DNA from: Parvicella tangerina
GTDB taxonomy: Bacteria; Bacteroidota; Bacteroidia; Flavobacteriales_D; Parvicellaceae
Assembly: GCF_907165195.1 (NCBI RefSeq)
Contig: NZ_OU015584.1
Span: 2,323,291-2,387,290, forward strand
Direction of reading: 5' to 3'
DNA: 64,000 bases
Numbering within the stretch: position 1 is the first letter of the stretch; the number at the start of each line of letters is the position of its first letter. A program made the position numbers and the translations under genes. Shown piece by piece: positions 16,831 to 26,155 of this stretch. Below the pieces are notes generated by a model that ran no database searches, was not told the DNA's origin, and worked only from the letters and a program-made list of their open reading frames with translations.

Positions 16831-18390
16831 TTATTCTACAACAAATCTGACTACGGCATGTTGCTCTGTACTGAAAAGCACAAAATAAACTCCAGACTTG
16901 AAATCGTTGACATCAATATGGTTGTAATAACTACCTGTTTTGACCGTCTTACCGTTGATATCCAAAATCGCAAATTTCTCTCCTGCTGGTACACCTTCAA
17001 TCCTTATGTAGTCAGTAGCTGGATTGGGAAATGCATTAACCATCTTCGTCTCATGAACGGTTGACAGGCTAATCACTCCATCGATGATATTCGTTTTAAC
17101 CATGTAAATATTAAGTGAACTTGCCCGTGCATCGCCCCAAACGGCATAAAGCGTATCGCCAATTAACTCCGCACACATAAAATCGTTTCCTTTCCCATTG
17201 AGAATAGTATCGTGTGCAATAATCTGATCGGTTAAAGTTATTTCATGAAAGGAAGCTGTATCCTTTAAACGAACTCCCGCAAAGATTTCAGTAGGCTGTT
17301 CATAACCAGCGTTTCCGGATACTCTTCGATCTCTCCAGGTTATCACCAAGTCACCATCAGCGTTAAAGTCTCCCCACACCAAATCTTGTAATACACCGTT
17401 TGATACCACATCTTGATTCACTCTTTCCATGGTTGACCAGTTCTGCCCCTTGTCATATGTTTCAGAAAGGAAGATATCAGCATCACCATTGTATTGGGCC
17501 AGAATAATCATGGCGAGATGATCTGAATTATGATCATCCGTAATAAGCAGGCTTGCTTTTTTCGCTAGTGGATCTGTAACCGCAGTACCGCTACCTCCAT
17601 AAAGGATAAACTTATGATCAAGTGTATTTCCTCCATCTGTAGAACTCGCCATAATGAGCGTTGCATACAAACTTTGAGCTGTGACATAGCTCGGGTAAAC
17701 TGCATAAAAGGTTCCATCTGTTCCTATAGCCGGAGTTGGCATGGGCTGATCAATATCATCTCCAGCCAAATAATTGATTGTATCCAAATATCTTGGTGTT
17801 TGAAAACTCGCTCCCCCGTCAGTACTAACGGATAAATAGGGGTTATATGGTGGTGAAACATTTCGGTCTGCATTCATTGATGTCACATAAATCGTTCCTT
17901 GATTAGGTCCATTCGTTCTATCAATTTCCATCCAGGGTCTATCGATACAGTACTTATTTGGGCAGTCAGCGATACTAATCACTTCAACAGGTGTATTCCA
18001 GGTATTTCCACCATCGGTTGATTTCGTGACATAAATCGCACCATTAGACATCGTTGCGTTGTTGTAATCTATATAACAGATATAGACATTTCCCAAATGA
18101 TCAAACTGAATAGACGGGTCTGCAGACTGATTGCCACTAGCAAAGTGAGGAATCGACTGAGTGGTGCTCCACGTATCACCACCATCTGTTGAATTTCGGG
18201 TTTTGATCACAACCAACTCATTGAATTTATACCCCATCCAGGCAACTACGATATGTTGTGAGTTCTGTGGGTCTACAGCAAGATATGGTTCTCTGTCAAA
18301 CACCAGACCTTGTGAAACATTTTGATTTTGTTGAGCATTTAAATTAGCCAGTCCATACCAGAACAAGGATAGTAAAAAGAGGTATTTCAT
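16831..18390 (-). CDS. Secreted BNR-repeat (sialidase-like) protein with T9SS sorting domain
   Basis: 519 residues with a signal peptide (ending near LNAQ). The body is a beta-propeller with Asp-box repeats (STDGGDTW, STDGGNTW, STDGGASF, SSTDGGNTL, DKGQNW), the layout of sialidase-like propellers. No arginine triad or Tyr nucleophile set could be placed, so enzymatic activity is not claimed. The last about 75 residues form a type A T9SS sorting domain (NAFPNPATDYIRIEGV... then FKSGVYFVLF), so it is likely exported through the outer membrane and anchored or released. Confidence 0.88.
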   Translation of the reverse strand: MKYLFLLSLFWYGLANLNAQQNQNVSQGLVFDREPYLAVDPQNSQHIVVAWMGYKFNELVVIKTRNSTDGGDTWSTTQSIPHFASGNQSADPSIQFDHLGNVYICYIDYNNATMSNGAIYVTKSTDGGNTWNTPVEVISIADCPNKYCIDRPWMEIDRTNGPNQGTIYVTSMNADRNVSPPYNPYLSVSTDGGASFQTPRYLDTINYLAGDDIDQPMPTPAIGTDGTFYAVYPSYVTAQSLYATLIMASSTDGGNTLDHKFILYGGSGTAVTDPLAKKASLLITDDHNSDHLAMIILAQYNGDADIFLSETYDKGQNWSTMERVNQDVVSNGVLQDLVWGDFNADGDLVITWRDRRVSGNAGYEQPTEIFAGVRLKDTASFHEITLTDQIIAHDTILNGKGNDFMCAELIGDTLYAVWGDARASSLNIYMVKTNIIDGVISLSTVHETKMVNAFPNPATDYIRIEGVPAGEKFAILDINGKTVKTGSYYNHIDVNDFKSGVYFVLFSTEQHAVVRFVVE

Positions 18391-18495
18391 TTCAGTTGAA
18401 TTTGTTTTAAATTTAGTAAAATGTATTCAAATGGTCATTGGTTATGAGGGTAAAATTCTACATCTTTGCTTTAACAACTAATTACTGCCAACCTC

Positions 18496-21400
18496 ATGAA
18501 GCTCGCCTTTCTCAAACGAAGAAAGTTCTGGATCCGTTTTTTTATCACCCTGATCCTTGTCCCCGTTGTACTATTTATGGCCTTAGTTGCTATTCTCTAT
18601 TGGAAACAAGACGAAGTTGTAGAAGAGCTCGTAAGCACGATGAATGAAGATTTCGAAGGTCACTTTGAAATTAGCGGCAGTCACATCTCTCCTTTTGAAA
18701 ACTTTCCTTACATCTCTATTGATCTGGAAGGTGTAAAACTTTATGAGAATGAAAGTAAAGACGGTAAGCCAATAGTAGACATCAAGGATGTATATGTTGG
18801 TTTTAATTTATGGGATGTCGTTTCAGGAAGTATGGAGATCAAGTCAATTCTATTGGAAGATGGCAATTTAAATCTCGTGCAGCATATCGATGGTAGCTTC
18901 AACCTGTTAAACGCTTTAGCCAGTAAGGAAGAAATTGAAGATCCCAATGAGGAGTTCCATCTTGACCTGAAATCTATCGAACTGGAGAACATTGATATTA
19001 ACAAGCTGAACGAGGCAAATGGTATGTACTTTGACGTTTTTGTAAATGACGCTACATCCAACTTCAAAACGAGTAATGATCGTCTTCAGATGTTTCTCGA
19101 TTCAAAGTTTATTGTGACCTATATCGATAATGGTGATACAACCTTTATTCACGACAAGCACTTCGATGTTCATACGGAGATCGACTACCTATCTGATGAA
19201 GAAATCTTAGAAATCGTTCCCTCTGAAATTGCACTAGAAGGAGCACTTTTTAAAATGGAGGGAATCATTGACTTTGCCAATGAAATGTATCTCGATCTAA
19301 AATTCCATGGGGAGAAACCCAACTTTGACCTACTCATGGCTTTTGCTCCAGACGAACTGACCCCTACCCTAAAAAAATATGACAACCAAGGACAGGTTTA
19401 TTTTAAAGGACTCGTGAAAGGAAAGTCCATTAATGGTCACTCTCCGTTTATAGATGCAGAGTTTGGTTGCTCAGAAGCTTTCTTTGCCAATACGATAAAC
19501 AAGAAAAAATTAGACGACCTCCAGTTTAAGGGACATTTCACCAATGGAGAAAAAAGAGATTTAACCACCATTGAGTTCTCTCTTCAAGATTTTTCAGCGA
19601 AACCTGAAGCGGGGGTATTTAGTGGAGATCTTCTTGTCAAGAATTTTGCAGAACCAGAAATTGATCTGAAATTAATTTCAGACTTTCAACTAGATTTTTT
19701 AGCTAACTTTTTCAATTTGGAAGACCTGAAAGATCTCTCAGGAGGCATTGAGTTGACGATGAATTTTCACGACATTATTGACCTTCAACATCCAGAAAAA
19801 AGCATCGAAAAATTGAACGAATCATACTACACGGAGCTAAAAGTGACCGATCTTAGCTTTTCTCTTCCTGACTATCATCTGCCACTAAAAGATCTCGACC
19901 TTTATGCCGTTATGGATGGTCATGAAGCCCACATTGATCACTTTGATATTCTAATCGGGAACTCTGATTTACATATCGAAGGGACCTTAGATGACCTTCC
20001 TGCAATACTTCACCATACCGAAAAAGACGTACTAACCCATTTAGAAATATCCTCAAAAGTTTTGGACATTCTAGAATTAACTCAACCCCAAAATGACACC
20101 ACAAAGGGATTTGATGAAGTGATCACTGATTTGAGTCTTGGGCTTAGTTTTAAAAGTTCTGCAAGAGATTTTACGGAATCTCCTAACTTGCCCATTGGGG
20201 AGTTCTTTATTGATGATTTCCATGCTCAGTTAAAGCACTACCCTCACGAGTTTCATGACTTCCATGCCGACTTAATTATTGAGGAGCAAGACATGAAGTT
20301 AGTTGACTTCACCGGGATGATCGACAAAAGTGATTTTCATTTTAGCGGAGGCTTATCTCACTACGACCTTTGGTTTGCTGAGCACCCTTTAGGCGATACA
20401 AAGGTTGAATTCAATTTAACCTCTGCAATGCTTCAGCTGGAGGATATCTTTTCGTATGGCGGAGAGAATTATGTACCAGAAGACTATAGACATGAAGAAT
20501 TTGATGACTTGATTATTCATGGTGTAACAGATTTGCACTTCAACGAAGGTTTGCAATCTACAGATGTGATGATCGATAAATTTGAATCAAAAATGAAAGT
20601 TCATCACCTCCGATTTGAGGACTTTGGTGGTAGGGTTCACTTAGAAGATGAGCATCTTACCATTGAGGATTTCAGAGGAACCCTTGGAAAAAGTAAATTT
20701 CTCCTGAATACAACCTACTATTATGGAGCTGACACATTGCTCAAAAAGAAAGACAATTACATTAATCTAAAGGCTTCTCGATTAGATTTTGACGAATTAT
20801 TTGCCTACGAACAACCTGCAGAAGAATATGCAAGTTCACCAGAAGAGCATGAAGCTGGTTTCAATATTTATCAAGTTCCTTTTCCTAACTTAACCGTTGA
20901 TCTGGATATCGATTATCTTAACTATCACCTATATAAAATCAAAGACTTCAGCGGAGCGATAAGAATTCAGCCCAACCATTATATCTATATTGATACTTTA
21001 GCGATGACTTTAGCTGGCGGTGACATTCACTTATCAGGCTACTTTAATGGCTCTGACCCTTCTCACATCTACTTTAAACCCAAGATGAGACTGGATCATG
21101 TGGACCTGGACAAAATGATGGTAAAATTTGAGAATTTTGGGCAAGACCATCTTGTTTCTGAGAATCTACATGGGAAACTGAGCGGTGATATTTGGGGTAA
21201 GATTCACATGCACGCTGACATGGTTCCGATCATCGATGACAGTGAAATTCACATGGACTTTAGTGTGCTCTCAGGAAAACTGGAAAACTACGGTCCGATG
21301 GAGTACCTCTCTGAATATTTTGCAGATAAAAATGTGGCTAAAATTATTTTTGATACGCTTCAAAATCACATTGACATGCAGGGTGGAGTGCTTAGCATCC

Positions 21401-21684
21401 CGAATATGACCATCAATACCTCTTTAGGGTTTGTAGAGTTGTCGGGCAAACAAAATCTGGACTACTCCTATGAATACTATCTAAGAGTTCCATGGAAAAT
21501 GGTTACGAAAGCAGGCGCTTCAAAACTTTTTGGCAAGAAGAAAGGAGAAGATGTAGATCCAGAGCAAGAGGATGAAATCATTTATGCCGAAGAAGGTAAA
21601 AAGGTTCGCTACGTCAATATCCAGATCATTGGTGATCTTGAGGACTATTCCATCAAACTCAAGAAAGAGAAAAAAGACAAATAA
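18496..21684 (+). CDS. AsmA-like inner-membrane-anchored protein
   Basis: 1062 residues. It has an N-terminal basic segment and one transmembrane helix (FFITLILVPVVLFMALVAIL, about residues 14-33) followed by a very long beta-rich periplasmic part. AsmA-family features are the opening EISGSHISPFENFPYISI, the phrase VDIKDVYVGFNLWDVVSG with IKSILLEDGNLNLV, and the late MDFSVLSGKLENYGPM region. AsmA-like proteins are thought to bridge the periplasm and move phospholipids. The composition is unusually rich in Asp, Glu and His (many DF, HFD, DLHFN motifs). The C-terminus is Lys/Glu-rich. It is a single-gene unit. Confidence 0.87.
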   Translation: MKLAFLKRRKFWIRFFITLILVPVVLFMALVAILYWKQDEVVEELVSTMNEDFEGHFEISGSHISPFENFPYISIDLEGVKLYENESKDGKPIVDIKDVYVGFNLWDVVSGSMEIKSILLEDGNLNLVQHIDGSFNLLNALASKEEIEDPNEEFHLDLKSIELENIDINKLNEANGMYFDVFVNDATSNFKTSNDRLQMFLDSKFIVTYIDNGDTTFIHDKHFDVHTEIDYLSDEEILEIVPSEIALEGALFKMEGIIDFANEMYLDLKFHGEKPNFDLLMAFAPDELTPTLKKYDNQGQVYFKGLVKGKSINGHSPFIDAEFGCSEAFFANTINKKKLDDLQFKGHFTNGEKRDLTTIEFSLQDFSAKPEAGVFSGDLLVKNFAEPEIDLKLISDFQLDFLANFFNLEDLKDLSGGIELTMNFHDIIDLQHPEKSIEKLNESYYTELKVTDLSFSLPDYHLPLKDLDLYAVMDGHEAHIDHFDILIGNSDLHIEGTLDDLPAILHHTEKDVLTHLEISSKVLDILELTQPQNDTTKGFDEVITDLSLGLSFKSSARDFTESPNLPIGEFFIDDFHAQLKHYPHEFHDFHADLIIEEQDMKLVDFTGMIDKSDFHFSGGLSHYDLWFAEHPLGDTKVEFNLTSAMLQLEDIFSYGGENYVPEDYRHEEFDDLIIHGVTDLHFNEGLQSTDVMIDKFESKMKVHHLRFEDFGGRVHLEDEHLTIEDFRGTLGKSKFLLNTTYYYGADTLLKKKDNYINLKASRLDFDELFAYEQPAEEYASSPEEHEAGFNIYQVPFPNLTVDLDIDYLNYHLYKIKDFSGAIRIQPNHYIYIDTLAMTLAGGDIHLSGYFNGSDPSHIYFKPKMRLDHVDLDKMMVKFENFGQDHLVSENLHGKLSGDIWGKIHMHADMVPIIDDSEIHMDFSVLSGKLENYGPMEYLSEYFADKNVAKIIFDTLQNHIDMQGGVLSIPNMTINTSLGFVELSGKQNLDYSYEYYLRVPWKMVTKAGASKLFGKKKGEDVDPEQEDEIIYAEEGKKVRYVNIQIIGDLEDYSIKLKKEKKDK

Positions 21685-21770
21685 TAAGTCGAACTATACG
21701 GATAATTTGGCCCAATTTTCATCCTGGTCTACGAATAATCAAAACCTTAAAATCCAGCCATTTGTTGTGC

Positions 21771-21778
21771 TACATTTG
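21771..21778 (+). promoter_or_regulatory. Candidate -7 box of the VanW-glycosyltransferase gene
   Basis: TACATTTG matches the Bacteroidota -7 consensus TAnnTTTG exactly and ends 22 bases before the start codon at 21800. No TTG at the expected distance upstream was found, so the call rests on the -7 box alone. Confidence 0.4.
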
Positions 21779-21799
21779 AGTTGTTAACCAAACAATTTA

Positions 21800-23554
21800 A
21801 TGATGGGAGCAACAATAATTTCAAATCAATTAGCCGAAGAACATAGTAAGAAGGAAGAATTAATTTTCAAATTCAAAACATGGGTACATACTAGTCTTCG
21901 TGCTGTAAAAAATCTAATCAACCCTCCTCACAAAGGAGTAGTAAATAATGAACTGATTAACTCGACTACCATTAGCACTTCTTTAAGTGCATTATGGAAT
22001 CGGAACGATAATGAAAAGAATTGGATCCTAACAGCTGGCAAGATTGAAAACCTGAGAATAGCTGCAAAAGCTTTAAATGGATTGGAAATTCCAGCGGAAG
22101 CAACATTTAGCTTTTGGAAACAAATTGGGAACCCAAACTTAGATAGGAATTACAAAATAGGAAGGGAAATTCGAGAAGGTTGTTTGGTACCAACTAAAGC
22201 AGGTGGATTGTGTCAATTATCGAATGCTCTGTATGATGCCGCACTCAAAGCCAACTTCGAAATCATCGAAAGACATCGCCATTCCAAAATCGTAAAAGGC
22301 TCTCTGGCTGAACAAAATCGAGACGCAACCGTAAAATGGAACTACGTTGATCTACGTTTTAGATCTAAAAGTGCTTTTAGAATTGAAGCAGAGTTAACCG
22401 CTACTCATTTAATTGTGAAATTTAAGGCTAAAGCTAAAACAGCATCCAATTCTACTCAAAACATCTTTTCTTCAACTCCTTCTCATTTGAACGATTGCCA
22501 TTCTTGTGGGAACAAGACTTGCATAAAGTCTATTTTTAAACAACAGCCTACCCATAGCAGAGCATTTATTATAGAAAGTGATAGACCTGAGTGGATTAAA
22601 TTCGTAGGTGATCAAATGAACGCAAATGACTACCTAATTGATTTGACCGGTAAGAGCTTGTTTTCAAATCATTCGAGAAATATCAAATTGAATAATCAAC
22701 CTCTGCTAGACAAAGTAGTTGCTCGTCTCCAAAAGAAATCAGACATTTTTAAAGAAAAAATGTCTCAGGATTTGAAATTAGCAAAGCGCATTCAAAAAAT
22801 CCTTCCGATTGAGGTGACACATATTACGGTTTCTCAAGATTTAGCGCTACATTTTCAAGAACTAGGCGTTTTCGGAGGAAGAACCTTCCAAATATTAATG
22901 ACTAGACTTCCACTTCAACAACTTCATAAACGTCTTGATTATGCATTTCAAATACATCCATACAGTCCAACCTTGACAAACTACAGAGCATCAGACCTTC
23001 TGGTAGAGTTAGAACAGAAAATACTCTTAAACGCGCACAAATTAATAACCACCCATCAAGAAATTGCAAAACTGCACCAAAAGAAAACAGTCTTGATTGA
23101 CTTTGAGCAATCATTAGGAGTTTCTAATTCATTAGTTAATACTAATAGACTAAATGTTTTACTACCACACTCTGCTTTAGCAAGAAAAGGCATTTACGAA
23201 GTTCTCAAATTACAGCGAGAACATTCATTTCACCTTATCATTGGCGGCAAGTCTGTTGATCAAAATGGGATGTTAGACCACATTGATTATTCTCATTTTG
23301 ATGGTGATTTTAGTAAAGTAGATTTAATCATATCACCTACTTATGTAGAACACTACCCTAAGCTAATTCTAGAAGGGTTAGCTGCTGGAATTCCTGCTAT
23401 TGTATCAGAAGCTGTAGGTCTATCCAAAGTATCTCATCAAGAAATTACGATTTTGGAAACAGGTAAATACGAACTCTTCAATAACGCACTCGAAAGTTTC
23501 ATTCAAAGTAGAAATTACCACCAAGGCTTCAACCCTTTAAATCTTGCTAGCTGA
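21800..23554 (+). CDS. VanW domain fused to a glycosyltransferase-like domain
   Basis: 584 residues, no signal peptide. Residues about 70-210 are a VanW domain (LRIAAKALNGLEIPAEATFS, EGCLVPTKAGGLCQLSNALY). A Cys cluster follows (C233, C236, C241: CHSCGNKTC), then a helical region (VTHITVSQDLALHFQELG, GGRTFQILMTRLPLQQL) resembling the N-lobe of a GT-B enzyme. A C-terminal Rossmann-like domain carries PKLILEGLAAGIPAIVSE (about 519-536), the glycosyltransferase family 4 donor-site pattern. VanW is of unclear function but is linked to cell-wall changes. The start could be the first or second of two adjacent ATGs. Confidence 0.78.
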   Translation: MMGATIISNQLAEEHSKKEELIFKFKTWVHTSLRAVKNLINPPHKGVVNNELINSTTISTSLSALWNRNDNEKNWILTAGKIENLRIAAKALNGLEIPAEATFSFWKQIGNPNLDRNYKIGREIREGCLVPTKAGGLCQLSNALYDAALKANFEIIERHRHSKIVKGSLAEQNRDATVKWNYVDLRFRSKSAFRIEAELTATHLIVKFKAKAKTASNSTQNIFSSTPSHLNDCHSCGNKTCIKSIFKQQPTHSRAFIIESDRPEWIKFVGDQMNANDYLIDLTGKSLFSNHSRNIKLNNQPLLDKVVARLQKKSDIFKEKMSQDLKLAKRIQKILPIEVTHITVSQDLALHFQELGVFGGRTFQILMTRLPLQQLHKRLDYAFQIHPYSPTLTNYRASDLLVELEQKILLNAHKLITTHQEIAKLHQKKTVLIDFEQSLGVSNSLVNTNRLNVLLPHSALARKGIYEVLKLQREHSFHLIIGGKSVDQNGMLDHIDYSHFDGDFSKVDLIISPTYVEHYPKLILEGLAAGIPAIVSEAVGLSKVSHQEITILETGKYELFNNALESFIQSRNYHQGFNPLNLAS

Positions 23555-23573
23555 TCGTTAATTATATTTGAAT

Positions 23574-24383
23574 ATGAAAACACCAATTCTGATAACGTCA
23601 TTAATTACTCTAGTTGGGGTTGCAAGTTGCGAATATTCAGAACAAAACACCATCCCTCACGAGCTGTCAAATACTCCCAAAGCAACCAATCTCGAAGACT
23701 CATTAATTGATTCTTTATATCTTGGATCTGCAGACAGGTTTCACCATCTAACTGACTTAGAATCCTCAAGCACCATTGACACTGTTTATTCAGTAAAAAA
23801 AATATGGTCTGATGATTCAAAGTTAAATTCTACCCATATTTACTTTAAGAACTTTGATGTTGTAATTAACTCCTTCTTTATATCTGAAAAATTAACTGCC
23901 GATACAATTATTGTCATGGAGGATGTGGGAGAATATTTAAACGGAAGACGATTAAAAATCATTCCCAAAAATGTACAAGATACATTTCATTTATCCATCC
24001 GAGTTATTGATGAAATTCATGAAATGATGGATTCTGATTCACTCAGTTTCATTGGAGATTGGGATACATGGCAGCCTCTTATGATAACTGATACTTCTGA
24101 TTATTTTTATTGGAAACCATTTCAAAAAAACAAATACTACTTCCCAAGCATTGTTGATTATAACGGAACTATAATGCAACGGAGAATTAAGGAACTTAAC
24201 TTTAGGGATACAATGTACTGGTATCACGGAGAAATGTCAGGTACTTACTATGGTCCCGCATGGTTATACAACGGTCATATTGTCGAGCACTATGTTTTCA
24301 CTGCTTTTGTAATGATTGAAAGACATAACAACGGTCTTCAGGAAAGGAAATGGTTAAAATTGGAGTTTAGCTATGGTTGTTAG
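23574..24383 (+). CDS. Hypothetical lipoprotein
   Basis: 269 residues from the ATG at 23574; the frame allows a TTG two codons earlier, which is less likely. MKTPILITSLITLVGVASC is a lipoprotein signal with Cys near residue 19. The mature part is rich in Tyr, Trp and Asp (for example KNKYYFPSIVDYNGTIM, MYWYHGEMSGTYYGP) and looks like a beta-rich envelope domain. I do not recognise a family. Its 3' end overlaps the next gene by 11 bases, so the two are probably co-translated. Confidence 0.7.
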   Translation: MKTPILITSLITLVGVASCEYSEQNTIPHELSNTPKATNLEDSLIDSLYLGSADRFHHLTDLESSSTIDTVYSVKKIWSDDSKLNSTHIYFKNFDVVINSFFISEKLTADTIIVMEDVGEYLNGRRLKIIPKNVQDTFHLSIRVIDEIHEMMDSDSLSFIGDWDTWQPLMITDTSDYFYWKPFQKNKYYFPSIVDYNGTIMQRRIKELNFRDTMYWYHGEMSGTYYGPAWLYNGHIVEHYVFTAFVMIERHNNGLQERKWLKLEFSYGC

Positions 24384-24717
24384 ACCACGGGAACAGTTTT
24401 GGATTAAACAGATCCTCCTCTCCACGACTCTGTCGGCTTTGATCTTCTTTTCGGTTTCCTTCCTAACTTATCTTCGCAATATAATACCGTTTCATTATCT
24501 AGGAAAGGATGAATGGTATCACGTAGAAATTGGATTCCCGATAACCTTTTATTCAGAGTTCTTTCTGGATGGAAATAGATCACCCAACGCTGGGTGGGAT
24601 GAACACGCATTACTCATAGATATCCTTGCTACCTGGCTTACTACTCTTCTAGGATATCTACTTTTCTTAAAATATTACAAGAAAACTAAATATAATCTGG
24701 ACAAACACGATGCATAA
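24373..24717 (+). CDS. Small two-helix membrane protein
   Basis: 114 residues. Hydrophobic segments at about residues 12-33 (QILLSTTLSALIFFSVSFLT) and 83-101 (LIDILATWLTTLLGYLLFL) enclose a loop of about 50 residues. This topology suggests an integral membrane protein with both ends in the cytoplasm. The short basic C-terminus overlaps, tail to tail, the end of the porP/sprF gene by 32 bases. The start overlaps the stop of the upstream lipoprotein gene. No known family was recognised. Confidence 0.62.
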   Translation: MVVRPREQFWIKQILLSTTLSALIFFSVSFLTYLRNIIPFHYLGKDEWYHVEIGFPITFYSEFFLDGNRSPNAGWDEHALLIDILATWLTTLLGYLLFLKYYKKTKYNLDKHDA

Positions 24718-25693
24718 TGCGTTTTGGCTGATCAAACTTGATAATGTATTGCACTCCGATCTCAAAACCTCCTCTCAGGTTACTAGCTGGTTTGAGCGTG
24801 GAAACATTTATATCATAGCTAATTCCTACCTTCCAGGCATCGTAATTCATACCAACACTTACAAATGTTGCGTCTTTGTTTCTATAGAAAACACCTCCCC
24901 AAACGGCTCGGTACATCCCCATAAAGTCAGTAAAAACATATCTTGCATTTGCTCCAACATTGAATGATTTATACTTCCCTTGAGAACTTAACAATACCGT
25001 TGGTAAGACATCCCACTTGTCTGCTACTTTCCATTCAGCATTAGCATGAAGATTATAGCGAACGTCTAGTTTTACGTCATTATCGTTAAAGAAACTCTGC
25101 TTTGGCCTTAGCAAATTGAATGCACTGACTCCCCCTCGGATTATTTTCCGTGTATCCAACTGTTTAAAGTAAGCCACTCCTAGTGCCAGGTTCATATAGG
25201 TTCGGCTCGCTCTGGCAAAATTTTCCTGATTGGGTAATGATGGATCGTATTGAAACCCATCGTATTGAACATCAAATTGGAGCGGATCATAGGTCAGGTT
25301 CTTGTTGGTAACTCCAAGCTGGGCACCAAAAGAAAGCTGGTGTAAACTGTCTTTATTCAAAGCAAGAGCATACGCCCCATCTAAATTCACCTGAAAGGTA
25401 TTGAACTTGCTATCCCCTGCCCTGTCTTGATTAATCTGAATTCCTGCACTATATGGTTTATGCCCTAGAAAATTCTTTGCATCTGCACTTATGGCATAGG
25501 TAGAAAACGGAACAGTAACAGATGACCATTGGTTCCTATGATTTCCGTTGAAACGATAATCACCATCAAACCCACCTGCATTGGCTGGGTTCAGATTAAG
25601 TGGAGACATATCCCACATAGAGAAATGAATGTCTTGAGCGTTCACAAGGGTGATACTGGCAAGAAAAATTCCTATGGATAATATAAACCTCAC
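24686..25693 (-). CDS. PorP/SprF family type IX secretion system membrane protein
   Basis: 335 residues with a GTG start at 25693 and a signal peptide ending VNAQ. The mature start DIHFSMWDMSPLNLNPANAG and the following GDYRFNGNHRNQWSSVTVPF are the PorP/SprF signature, and the rest is a beta-barrel with alternating strands. PorP is part of the T9SS; SprF-type paralogues help move or attach specific cargo such as the gliding adhesin SprB. Paralogues are often paired with large adhesins, but no such gene is next to this one. The 1400-residue T9SS protease lies 500 bases away on the same strand. Confidence 0.9.
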   Translation of the reverse strand: MRFILSIGIFLASITLVNAQDIHFSMWDMSPLNLNPANAGGFDGDYRFNGNHRNQWSSVTVPFSTYAISADAKNFLGHKPYSAGIQINQDRAGDSKFNTFQVNLDGAYALALNKDSLHQLSFGAQLGVTNKNLTYDPLQFDVQYDGFQYDPSLPNQENFARASRTYMNLALGVAYFKQLDTRKIIRGGVSAFNLLRPKQSFFNDNDVKLDVRYNLHANAEWKVADKWDVLPTVLLSSQGKYKSFNVGANARYVFTDFMGMYRAVWGGVFYRNKDATFVSVGMNYDAWKVGISYDINVSTLKPASNLRGGFEIGVQYIIKFDQPKRIMHRVCPDYI

Positions 25694-25781
25694 AATACCA
25701 AAGATAGGGAAATCAGTTTGGGAATTGACTTAAATCATTTATTTTTAGTGAGATAAATATAGTTTTACAAAAAATACAACC

Positions 25782-26123
25782 ATGAGTAATATCACTGAAC
25801 ATTGGAATAGAGAAGATCTTTACGTCTATACGCTATTATACTGCGCAAATGCCGACTTTGATGAGAGCATTTATGAAGAAGCTGAAATAAAAGCGAAGTA
25901 TCCCACGGCTAATTATGCTCAAATCCATAAGACATTTGATGAGGACAATGATGCTGTGAGAGCCGAGAGGATTCTCAGTGTAGCCAAAGCTCACAAAATG
26001 AACAAGGAAGATTTTGAAGATCTAATGGATTTCATTCCAACTGTTATTAAAGCCGATGGGCATGTTTCTCCAGAGGAAGAAATGATGCTTCATGGCCTGC
26101 ACGAACTATTGAATTCACTATAA
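25782..26123 (+). CDS. Small helical protein, TerB-like
   Basis: 113 residues, all helical and acidic, with no signal peptide. The C-terminal half (VIKADGHVSPEEEMMLHGLH) resembles the second metal-binding turn of TerB-like domains, in which a DGxxxxxE loop repeats twice; an earlier copy reads YCANADFDESIYEEAEI. This likeness is by eye and tentative. The gene is monocistronic and ends in a strong hairpin (26128-26149) shared with the convergent protease gene. Confidence 0.65.
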   Translation: MSNITEHWNREDLYVYTLLYCANADFDESIYEEAEIKAKYPTANYAQIHKTFDEDNDAVRAERILSVAKAHKMNKEDFEDLMDFIPTVIKADGHVSPEEEMMLHGLHELLNSL

Positions 26124-26127
26124 TAAA

Positions 26128-26155
26128 AAAGGGCTAAAACCAGCCCTTTCTTTTT
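26128..26155. terminator. Bidirectional intrinsic terminator
   Basis: AAAGGGCT (26128-26135) pairs with AGCCCTTT (26142-26149) around a 6-base loop. T-rich sequence follows on the plus strand, and the A run upstream gives T on the minus strand. It sits between two convergent genes and would serve both. Confidence 0.8.

Noticed and set aside
16831-18390. Calling the BNR protein a sialidase
   Set aside because: Asp boxes alone show only a propeller; the catalytic Arg triad and Tyr were not identified.
23563-23570. TATATTTG as a promoter for the lipoprotein at 23574
   Set aside because: It would place the transcription start at or after the start codon, so it is more likely chance unless the message is leaderless.
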